A stretch of 33,117 bases of DNA, from assembly GCA_001579985.1 (NCBI GenBank), contig LRSR01014868.1, positions 1 to 33,117 on the forward strand, written 5' to 3'. This DNA is from Hypsibius dujardini. Taxonomy: Eukaryota > Tardigrada > Eutardigrada > Parachela > Hypsibiidae. Below are positions 19,206 to 28,200 of this stretch, in pieces. How positions within the stretch are numbered: position 1 is the stretch's first letter; each line of letters starts with the position of its first letter. The notes under the pieces were generated by a model. The model was not told where the DNA came from. It saw only the letters and a list, made by a program, of their open reading frames with translations, and searched no databases. A program made the position numbers and the translations under genes.

Positions 19206-20214
19206 TTTACAACGATCTGCCATACTATAAACTAAAGACGAAAAAAAAGCGAACAAAACCTAAAACTTTTCGGAACCAAAATAATTGAAAAATATCAAAC
19301 TTTAAATTACTTGTAGCTTCGAGCTCGAAAGAAGCTCGAAAGAAACGGAAAACACTTTGTTATCCGCATATTAATATAAACTTACAGCAGAAGCGAAGTT
19401 CCTTTCCCATTTGTCGAAAGTTCGACAGATTTTCAATATTGTGACGTCGGATTTCATGCCTAAAAATGCGTAGTTTTATCTGCTTATCAACTATTTTTAA
19501 AAGGTATAAAAAGGTAATTATTAACTAAAATGTATTTTTCGATCCTAATATTTGAATTTTGAAACTACCCTTTTGGAACTAACATTACACCAACAACAGT
19601 TTAAACAACTGGTTTAGCCATCTTTGTAACCTGTTCAGGATCTGACCGTCTTTTTGCAGAAAGTTCGCTTTTAGCCAGGGATCACAGCATTGAATCCCGC
19701 TTGCATGTCGCTTAATTGAAATTTAATTCAGCTCCCATCTAATTTTAACTAAATCATTTCAACGTTCTGTTTTTTTTACGTACCTGCTTTTACCCGTTAA
19801 CGAGCCATTCCTAAACAATGATTTGAGCAGTCAAAGCCTATAAGTGCCCATATCGAAATTACTTTAAACCAGATGAAACCTACTGAAGCTGTATTTTTAA
19901 GCTTCCTCCTTTACTGCAATACAGTTAGGCCACGGGACACAAGTAAACTGAGACGAAAATTAGTATAGAAAATCTTCTCTTTATCTGTTTTCTATATTTA
20001 TTTTAAACGTATAGCCTAATTATATGTGTTTCTTTTTCTTCGATCATCATATCTCAAAAAACTCTTGAGCAATAAAGCAAGCGGACACGTTCCCTAACTT
20101 TCCCAGTAGGGATTAGAGAACTCATGAAATCGTAAGGTTTTTATTTCGGAACCGAAAAAATTAGCAGTGGTTTTATGTTTCTTAGGGAGCAGAGAGTTTG
20201 AAAAAAAGTAGCGC
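19206..20214. other. No gene seen
   Basis: AT-rich, with a small local duplication (GAGCTCGAAAGAAGCTCGAAAGAA near 19320). No open frame above about 50 codons looks protein-like. Confidence 0.65.
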
Positions 20215-20345
20215 AAATATTTCATCTACATATCCGTCCAACTTCAAAACCAACGGCTGGGACAAAGTCGTTCACCCATTGGTTTAAAATTGGACGCAGG
20301 TGTTTTTCAACGGAGTGACGTCAACAAATCATTGAGCATCAGCAA
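20215..20345. repeat. Dispersed repeat B, copy 3 (partial)
   Basis: ATTTCATCTACATATCCGTCC, CCAACGGCTGGGACAAAG and TTCAACGGAGTGACGTCA correspond to the right half of copies 1 and 2. Confidence 0.55.
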
Positions 20346-20694
20346 AAATTTCAATCGAGCTCGAACGTATATTTATAATTTTTTTATCAGGATTTTGGTT
20401 TTGAATTAATTTATTACACGCGACCTGAACAAAGTTCAATTGTAAATATAATTGCAGTAAATTAATCGTTTATTAGAAATAAAATCTTTACCGTTTATGC
20501 TTAGAATACAAATAACATTTTTTTAATTAAACAAGCTTTTGCGGTGCATGTATGGGAGTTTTATTTAGATTCAAAGACGTTATTTGAGTAACACTATGAG
20601 AAAATCCCAGCCAATTTCAGAAATACTCAAAAATAATGAAGCCGTTATCTTGTCAGAATGTTTAAAACTGGTCTGAAGTCCTGCAAACTGAATA
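20346..20694. repeat. AT-rich DNA with repeat D copy 2
   Basis: About 20531-20620 matches the repeat at 189-415. The rest shows nothing recognisable. Confidence 0.5.
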
Positions 20695-20814
20695 AAGGAA
20701 CTCGGCTCGGAACTGACAGACTCAGACGCAAACACTTCCTACGACACATTGGGTTTGTTGAATTCGGCGTTTGAAGGCTTTATCGAGGCATGGACGGTAA
20801 ACATTTCGGGTTAA
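20695..20814 (+). pseudogene. Short unassigned protein-like frame
   Basis: A plus-strand open stretch of 39 codons ending in TAA: KELGSELTDSDANTSYDTLG, then LLNSAFEGFIEAWTVNISG. The amphipathic pattern looks like protein, but there is no start codon, paralogue or convincing splice site. Possibly the end of a decayed gene. Confidence 0.2.
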
Positions 20815-21299
20815 AAAAACTACAATAACAAGTGATAATGATGAGTTCGCGGACAAGGTTCTCTACAATGTTATGTAGAATCTGGATGCTGAATAAATGC
20901 TGATTCTGAATACACGCGAACAATGTTCGTTTCATGCTAGGTAACACCTATCAAAACGAATGCTGTTCCCGTATTTTCATCCAGGTTCTATAGTACGTCG
21001 CGACGAAAGAATGATCGATCATTATTCAACTTTTATTGTTAAATGCACTCACAAGCATCACGTGCTAAAATTAACCGAGGAAAACCTTTTTGCCAAATTA
21101 ACGCCATTGGAAGAGCAATAAACATACTCAATACAAAAAAAACTAAGGCAAGCAGAACGTATCATCATCATGTCAATCACCTGCAAAACGGGCACAGAAA
21201 GGCACCATTCAACATGCTAAAACCTTCCTCGCAACCGTAGCTGCGGCGGTATTCTCCTCGTTTTGCAGCAGGTTCTCGTCCTTCAACGCCGCTTTCAGC
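20815..21299. other. No gene seen
   Basis: Mixed sequence; one 65-codon plus-strand frame (from 21043) has no features of a real protein and no support. Confidence 0.5.
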
Positions 21300-21545
21300 T
21301 GTTTCTTCAGTTGCGTCTAGTTGATCTCCAGGTCTTTTTCACGCATCTGTAGTTTGCTCTTCTTCTCCTCTAGGCCTTTCACACGCAAATTCCTTCATCA
21401 AACTCCACGCAATGATGTGCTTCCGGGGCTGATCGTCCAGCACCCTGGTGGTGTCCTACACGTGGTTAATGTCTTTCTGCTGCAAATCTGCTTTCAGCCG
21501 GGCGATCTCAGCATTCTGGTTCAAGTTTTAATTCTCGGTCGATCT
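21300..21545 (-). pseudogene. Decayed coiled-coil exon copy 2
   Basis: Minus strand: DRELKLEPE, then AEIARLKADLQQKDINHV, a stop, and further on LEEKKSKLQMREKDLEIN and TQLKKQLKAALKDENLLQNE in another frame. Charged and Leu-rich with heptad spacing; related to 18519-18756. Interrupted by at least one stop and one frameshift. Confidence 0.45.
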
Positions 21546-22403
21546 GGCGAGAGTTCAAATTTTTCGGAAAAATTGTATAGTGAACATAACTTACACATGA
21601 CTGGAAGATCACTTGTGTATTTTAAATTGTCATCTAATTGATATAGTTATTTTTCAGTTGGCTGAAATGTTGACGCAGGACGTCAGCCAACCTAAATAGC
21701 AATGGTTATCCCACTACGAAAGAGCATTTAAGAATGCAATCGCGTCCTCTAATTTCCCAATAGGGTCTGGAAAAACCTAAAATTTTTCAGTAACTGTTCC
21801 GGAACCAAAACGCAAGAAGAAATTTCAACCAACCACCTGACTATTTTTTGCTCATATTTTTTACCCTCCAGTGTTTATAAATTTATCGTTGATTGTACTT
21901 GCTTTTGCCGCATAACAGCATGGGGGAGGGGCAGTATTGATCAGTTGCAATACTCACGCTGCTGATTGTGCATCTCAAGTCGCCAGAAAACATTGAACGG
22001 AAATATTCCGTACAAAAACGGATACTTGCAAAGAGCTTGACATGATAGATAGATAAGATTGCATTCCATGCAAACGATTGTGCATCTCAACATAAAAAGA
22101 TCAAAATTTATGGGCGAAATGTTAATAGTCTCGCAACAAAATCGCACAGAAATTCCAGGTGAAATAACAAAAACTAACCAGTAACAATAAAATGAATCTT
22201 TGATACGAACTTAAACACTTAGAAAATTTTGGGATAATTTGAAGAAAAAAAAATCATTGTTCAATACTGTATTCCACGAAATTTTTGGCGTGGCGCCAAT
22301 CAAAACAATTACCTCAAGTGTTATTCAGCTTACGTAAAAGTAATCTGATTAGCACTAGAGGTCGATAGCTATTACTACTACTAGTAGCCGTATCTATAGG
22401 CAG
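21546..22403. repeat. Repeat A copy 3 followed by repeat C fragment
   Basis: 21578-22040 follows repeat A copy 1 throughout. 22060-22290 matches 16440-16650 (ATGGGCGAAATG, AATCGCACAGAAA, GTTCAATACTGTATTCCACG). 22290-22403 matches repeat C up to CGTATCTATAGGCAGC, where the match stops abruptly at the edge of the large retroelement. Confidence 0.7.
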
Positions 22404-22501
22404 CTGTCGCGTAGCGGTTTCTTGTAAGGAAAATGGTGGCTTGGCTTTTAATGGGACAAAAAGGAAGAAAGAAAAAGGAACAGTCACTACTGACCGCTTG
22501 A

Positions 22502-22546
22502 ACTTTTCCACATCTACTCGTCGGAGACGGGAGGATGTGGAAAAGT
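22502..22546. other. Long hairpin in the 3' terminal region
   Basis: ACTTTTCCACATC (22502-22514) and GATGTGGAAAAGT (22534-22546) are perfect 13-base inverted repeats. Between them CTC-GTC and GAC-GG-GAG extend the stem with a small bulge around a short loop. Confidence 0.7.
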
Positions 22547-22567
22547 CGAAACCATCAAAAATGGCTT

Positions 22568-22587
22568 AGATAAGATAAGATAAGATA
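22568..22587. repeat. GATAA pentamer array
   Basis: About four copies of GATAA (AGATAAGATAAGATAAGATA) between the two hairpins. Confidence 0.85.
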
Positions 22588-22590
22588 GCT

Positions 22591-22619
22591 GACCGCTGTC
22601 CAGCACTGGTCAGACGGTC
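22591..22619. other. Second hairpin in the 3' terminal region
   Basis: GACCG...CGGTC, CTG...CAG and CCA...TGG are nested in order around a GCAC loop, with a T-T mismatch and a bulged A. Confidence 0.6.
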
Positions 22620-22637
22620 GCGAAAGAGATAAGACGG

Positions 22638-22675
22638 GCCGGGCACAGGTTGTCTGGCCCGGCACTGCAGACAAC
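22638..22675. other. Potential H-type pseudoknot
   Basis: GCCGGGC (22638-22644) pairs with GCCCGGC (22657-22663), while GTTGTCTG (22649-22656), lying between them, pairs with CAGACAAC (22668-22675). The two perfect stems of 7 and 8 bp interleave, with 4-base loops. The arrangement holds on either strand. Confidence 0.55.
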
Positions 22676-22800
22676 ACAATATGATTTCCCCGCGACAAGC
22701 CCCAACACAAAGTTATTATCGTCCCGACAATAAAATTGAATGTGATAATACTGATGCCTAACAAGAGTATATAAAAAATAAATAAAAAAATAAAATAAAA

Positions 22801-23376
22801 TTAGAAGAAAAAGGAGATTCCGGGAAGAGGCGTAGCCTTCTGGCGCTGGATCTCTTCCAGGGTAGCGATCTTTCCCTCCCGGAGATGGCGTTCTTGTTCC
22901 TGAAGTCGATGCACCTGTTCCTCCTCCGCCAGCTGTCGGTTGATGCGTAGTTGTTCCTGGCGCATTTCACGACGCCATTCGTAGCGGTTGTAGTGGTGTT
23001 GACGGGCCTCCTGCTGTTGTAGGCGGCGCTGTTGTCGGCTGTTCAAATACTCTAGATGTTGACGGATGGCAGATGACGTACGCTGGTCACGCTGGGCGTT
23101 TAAGAATGCAGAACGGAACAGAATGTAGAAATCCTCACGAGTGTCTTCACGGCAAACCCAGTCCCAAGCCTCCTGAGCGAAGTAGTCCGGGTTGGGAGGC
23201 ATGTCCAGCGGGTTTCGCGCGGGCAATTCCGGCACCCCAAGCAATGGTGTGGCGATCCGGTCAACCACACCGTAAACATCACCGTTGACGGCTTGCGTGC
23301 TACTGTAAGACTGGCGTGAAAAGGCGCGTTCCACGTCGTTGAAGTCGGTTCCGCCACTACTCACGGAAGCAGGCAT
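22801..23376 (-). CDS. Accessory ORF of element 1 (191 aa), function unknown
   Basis: ATG at 23376 lies two bases after a strong 3' splice site, so a spliced mRNA is the likely source. The first 100 residues are mixed and globular-looking (NPDYFAQEAWDWVCREDTRE then DFYILFRSAFLNAQRDQ). Residues about 105-180 are very rich in Gln, Arg and Glu (LNSRQQRRLQQQEARQHH) and predict a long helix or coiled coil, possibly RNA-binding. It ends GISFFF, about 25 bases before a TATA-like word. No signal peptide or membrane segment. The frame is intact, unlike the neighbouring envelope. It is placed like the accessory genes some retroviruses carry next to the 3' LTR, but I recognise no homologue apart from the decayed ORF at 9126-9382. 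Confidence 0.65.
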   Translation of the reverse strand: MPASVSSGGTDFNDVERAFSRQSYSSTQAVNGDVYGVVDRIATPLLGVPELPARNPLDMPPNPDYFAQEAWDWVCREDTREDFYILFRSAFLNAQRDQRTSSAIRQHLEYLNSRQQRRLQQQEARQHHYNRYEWRREMRQEQLRINRQLAEEEQVHRLQEQERHLREGKIATLEEIQRQKATPLPGISFFF

Positions 23377-23378
23377 AA

Positions 23379-23405
23379 CTAAATCAACGACAACAACAAC
23401 AAAAA
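23379..23405 (-). promoter_or_regulatory. Strong 3' splice site before accessory ORF
   Basis: In sense, TTTTTTGTTGTTGTTGTCG then TTGATTTAG ends at 23379, directly followed by TT and the ATG of the 191-codon ORF. The long T/G pyrimidine-type tract and AG make it one of the best acceptors in the window. Confidence 0.6.
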
Positions 23406-23763
23406 ACTAAACAAAAGGGATTAAAAATTGTCCGCATTGAGGGTAAATGTCCAATGCAAAACCCATCATTATGATGAAGACATGCATTATTTCTCAACGA
23501 AGAGCGAATCTTCGGAGGATTAAGAGCTGGCCTAGCACTCAATCTAATGCGTCAACACTCATGAGTAGGTCAGATATTATTGGACGTGTTGTGGCGAGAA
23601 AGTTTGTATGAAGACAAAAACACAGAGAGGAGCAAGCGAAACAAAAAAGGAAAATGTAGAAAGGAGCACAGAAACAGTCAACGAAGCACCAAGGCCAGAC
23701 TCAGCGAAATTCGCACGTTATCAGCCTCGAATTTTTTCGCCAAAGATCTGCGATAATCGAAAG
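23406..23763 (-). other. Spacer between envelope and accessory ORF
   Basis: Non-coding in sense; it contains no purine tract and no LTR-like ends that I can see. Confidence 0.5.
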
Positions 23764-25224
23764 TTAGATCTTCAGCGGCACAGGGCGTTCGATGCCCACA
23801 CCTTTTTCAGCGGTACTTGGGTAGATCTTGACGTATTCTTCCGATGTGCCTTGCGCGGCAACGTAGACAGCAGACTCAGCATCCTGCAGAGCTCCAGAGT
23901 CACCAGCTCGATCAGTATCTGTAATCGAATAGGGTGCTTGGGGAGCAAGGGTAGATGAACCGCGCGGTTCAAACAGGCGAATTTTCCAGGGGAAACGAAA
24001 ACAACCGAATTTGTTTTGCAGAGTCACAACGACCCATATTAAAAGAATGGCAATGATTAATACGAAAATGAACGATACAGCCGAACCAACGTATTGCAGA
24101 AGAGTGAAAAAGGAGAATGCGTTACTTTCACGGATGTCAACTGTTCTCCCATCGAGGAAAGAATCAACGGTGTCCGCTCCGTCATCGTGCATGAGGGCGG
24201 AAAATTCGCTGAGCAAATTCATGTCAAACGGATTGCCTTGGAGAGACAGAGACTCAAGCGGCGCCTCGTGGTCAACGACAGCGTCGAAGTGCGCTCGCCA
24301 TCGGACCTTAGACAGCGCAAACGTCGGCTGCATCGGTTTCCAATCATCGGTTTTGGAATCGTATTCGTGAACGATTCCATTGAAATTTGCAAGAGAATCA
24401 CGCCAATAGCATGGAGTGAGAGGTTTCAAGGATTTCCCATCATGTCCAATTGTGAAGGTCTCATTGAAAACGGGTTGAAAACCACATCGAGAGTTAACTC
24501 CGCGAAAAGTGGCATTGACGGAATGACAACGACTAAGAATTCCTGATTTCCCAAAAGATCGAAGTGCGTAGCACTCGGGCTGCCCAATCATCTGCGCAGC
24601 CTGCACCGCGGAGAATCGCGAAGTGACAGCCTACAGATTCCGGTTGGTTTCGGCAAGAATACAATCGTAATCTCGGAGTTGATTTTCGAGCTCATTGAAA
24701 CGGTCCATATTTCTGTACTCATAGAATTGGAAATGACCTTTCAGTTGAAACTCAAATCGAGAAAGATCGCTAGTCGCGTTATGGGCAAGCACGGTAAATC
24801 TGTGATATACAGCAGTGCCCAGAGGATTCTCAGCTGAACGATACCGCAGCTGAATGAATATATGATCCGAATCGAGAACGCGAACGACTTCGCGATCTCC
24901 GCAGAGTCGCGTTTTGTTTCCCAGCGCGAAATCCACTTGCTTGTCATGATCTCGTAAACGCAGGGGGGTTACTGGATCACGATTAGTCTCGTACAGTCGT
25001 GCGGAGCCCGCAGCGATTTCGCTGTACTGACAAGTCAACTGCCTACCTTGCGGAGCAGGATCCCAGACGTAAGTTGTGCCGTGACGGACAGAGAACCCTT
25101 CTGCCCGCTTATCGGCAAGTTTGACGGAGCGGCGAAGAATGACAGCATCATCTCCACGAGGTTGATCTAAGGTGACCGGTTCGAAAATACAATTCCGGAC
25201 GACATTCTCCTGAACGGTCGCCAT
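23764..25224 (-). pseudogene. env: Envelope glycoprotein, C-terminal part, interrupted
   Basis: Continues the membrane fusion glycoprotein that begins near 25634 inside the pol frame. Two same-frame pieces are seen: 25224-24634 (197 aa) and 24606-23764 (280 aa), separated by a TAG at 24631-24633; the N-terminal part is one frame away, with the shift between about 25170 and 25250. Features: many spaced Cys, N-glycosylation sites (NAT, NET), TTYVWDPAPQ followed by a Cys, a transmembrane helix at residues about 166-196 of the second piece (SAVSFIFVLIIAILLIWVVV), then a cytoplasmic tail of about 80 residues. The pattern recalls the chuvirus-type glycoproteins captured by several invertebrate LTR elements; this is inference. 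It is not the usual insect errantivirus envelope as far as I can see. Confidence 0.6.
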
Positions 25225-28200
25225 TTCCGCGTGGCAACTGGAGAGTGTTCGTAACCCCAGGACACACCGTCTTCCGACGTCATGGGTTTCTCATTGCACG
25301 TTTTCGTCTGACCGAAACGCCAACAGTCTTGGGCACTCAGTGAGACAGGATGACGGAAGGTTGTCGTGTCGGTCTCGGCGTCCCAGAAACTCTCAACGCG
25401 AACGCCAAGGTCCCAGGCTCTGCAACCAAAGCCACCAAAAGTGAAATCAGCGGGATCGTGTTCGACGACGGAGTAGTCCACGTCTTGGAAGGTCAGAGCT
25501 TTTTCAGCTTCACAACCTTGAGTTCCGAAGTTGACGGAACCAACCAATTGAGGAGCGGTGCAATCGCAAGCAATTAAAGTCAGGGCGGAAGTCGGAGTCA
25601 ACATCAGACAAACAACAGCGAACATCATCGCCATGTTGGTCGAAGTAAAAATTCTAGAGCCCCCACCTCCTCGAGAGCCAGCGTTCGACGCATGGGGCTT
25701 CTCTTCAACAGTTTCATCCGCAATGAAGTGATTGTGGGGACAACACGGAGCGTCGGCGGGAACGCATCCACGATGGTAGAGATGATTATGAACGCACTGT
25801 ACCATATCTCGCTGATCGTAACTGTTTGGAAACTCGCCGCAGATGCACATCTCGTGGCGGCGAGCTCGGTCGTAATGGTTGTCACAGAAGAAGACGGGTT
25901 TGTCGCCAGATGGGACGATGTAGAGTCCAACAGACTGCGCGGGACGTTCACACATGCGTTCAGAACGATTCTCAGTCGTGATGATGGCTTCGCAGCGTTG
26001 CGAGTCAGACGGATTTCGGAGGGTGATTTCAAACTGATCCTCCGGAGCAGTTGACGGTTGGACAAGTCGGGCACAGCGGCAGATGTTTACACCGTGCATA
26101 GGGGCCGGCATGTAGGTTTCCCACTCCTGTTCGTTTATCATTGCATTCAGACCGATAGCGCCGTAAGCGATAGGTTGACATTCGAGACAGAGGGACATTG
26201 GCATCGTCATCAACAGAGATGGAACAGCGTGCGGCTTGAGAGCTAATTCGCGAACATTAGTGGTTCGTGAGAGAGTCTGGGTCGGATCAAGCATATCCAG
26301 ACCACGTTTGAGGATGCTCACATTCTGATCTCCGTTCAAAGACTGACCGTTGGCTGAAAAACGGAGTATTGGTCGGGTGCGGGGACATTGGTCCAAACGT
26401 CGCACACGTGGTGCAGACGGAAAGGCTCGAAACGGACGGTAATTACCGAATGTACGGTGGACGCGGTTGTGCAACCGCGGAGTGCGCGGTCGTTCCGGAA
26501 TTCGAGAAGACGGTTGGCGGAACTGTCCGCTGACGCGGGAATTGGACCGCGACGGAGCGCTGGTACGAGACTCGGGGCGCGGACGTTTTTTGTGACGTTT
26601 TCCCCCACGGGGGCAACGGTTGCGACGCCGTTGAGGCTCGCCGATGCCGAGCGGACCAATTGACAGAGAGACGGACGGATCATCAACGACCGCGGCTGCC
26701 ATGACGGTAAGCAGGGGCGGCGCCAAATCCTCGGTAAAAAGGTGGCTCTCCGACGGATGAACAGTTATCTCCAACGAGTCCTCTATTCTAACGGTGAATA
26801 AGCTCGCCGCAGAGGAGTTCGGAAAAACTTCTGCAAACACAAAAATGAATAGCATGAGAAGCATCGGCATTCCGAAGAAACCGTAGCGCATGGGGCGAGC
26901 AGTCTTCCGCTTGGGTCGCGCATCAACGGGTTCGTCATTCAAAAATTCAGCCTCAGCGTTAGGTGCCGTCACCGCAACCGGTACGTTCACTTCGCGAGGA
27001 CCTTCAAACAACGTCGAAACATTCAGGTTTTCAACGGCTGGTTCGCCAATTTCTACGACTTCAATAGACCGATTCAAAATTTCAAGCTCTGCTTCCTCCG
27101 TCTTTCCGGGTCGGAGGACGTAAGGTTTGAGTGCCTCAACGTGAACAACAAAAGATTTTTTTCGACCAATCAAGGGTTTGATTTCGCAATTAGCTCCATT
27201 ATCGGAGACTGCCGCAACGCGGTAAGGACCCAGCCAATGCTTCACAAGTATGTTCGCAAGACCGGGAGACGGAACGGATTTCCATCTGAGCACGAGGTCT
27301 CCAATCTCAAACGCACTGGCAGACCGCTTGGCATTGAAACGCGGGGCTTCTTTGTCGTGCGTGCGGTTCACCTGTTCTTTGGCAATTTCACGGGCTTTCA
27401 CCAGCCAACCGGCGGTTGCCTCGCTGTAAGCAGCAGGGTCCTTCATCTCAATCAGACCATCGTAACCCATTGCCACGTCCAACGGACTCAAAGGCGACCG
27501 GCCATAGACTAGCTGGAACGCGGAGAAACCGGTGGTCTCATTCTTCATGGTATTAACGACCCATTCCACAAACGGTATTGCTTCACACCAATTTTTCTGG
27601 TCGTTATTCACAAAGTGTGATAAGACGTTATTCACCAATTGGATTGCACGCTCGGCCTGACCATCACTTTGCTGGTGATACGGAGTCGTAGTCAGGTGAC
27701 GGATGCCCAAGATTTTCAAAATCTGCTGCATCATGACGCCGGTGAAGTGAGTACCTCTGTCCGTCAATATTTCAGACGGGCAGCCGTGAATGAGGACAAC
27801 ACGTTCCACGAGGAACTTGGCTGCATTCAACGCGGTTGCGGATGGCACCGCGCGCAGTACGATGTACTTTGAAAGCGGACATTTCCCGACAGCCAGGTAC
27901 ATGTTTCGCCGTCGACTGAGGCAATAGGGTCCAGAAAAGTCAAAATGAACACGGGTGAACACTTCCGAGACATGGAGGGGCTGGAGATAGCCGGCGGGCT
28001 TTTCGTAGACAGCCTTCTTTTTCTGGCAAGCGTCACAGGATGCGACGTACTGCGAAACGTCTTGCAAGCATCCAGGCCACCAATAGCGGCCGTGGATCCG
28101 CTGGTACGTCCGCGAAATGCCGAGATGGCCGGCCAAAATGCCATCGTGCGCTTCCTCAAGCACAAATTTTTTCAGATTGCGAGGAACGACCAGAAGTAAA

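Larger units (their letters stand above)
22404..22763 (-). repeat. Probable 3' LTR (or its outer part) of element 1
   Basis: Bounded by TGT at 22404 and ACA at 22761-22763 on the plus strand, the inverted ends usual for LTRs, and by the repeat C junction on the outer side. In sense it has a TATATA word at about 22770-22775 and TCAGT about 20 bases further on, which could be core promoter elements, followed by a long structured segment. No purine tract is found directly upstream of 22763, so the true inner LTR edge may be elsewhere, possibly upstream of the accessory ORF. No second copy is in the window to settle this. Confidence 0.4.

Noticed and set aside
22638-22675. HDV-like or hammerhead ribozyme
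   Set aside because: The interleaved stems are there, but a P3/P4-like arrangement and the conserved hammerhead core words are not; left as a generic pseudoknot.
26336-26686. Other-frame ORFs inside pol-env (for example 116 and 120 codons)
   Set aside because: They overlap the long pol-env frame and have no motifs; shadows caused by GC-rich coding sequence.
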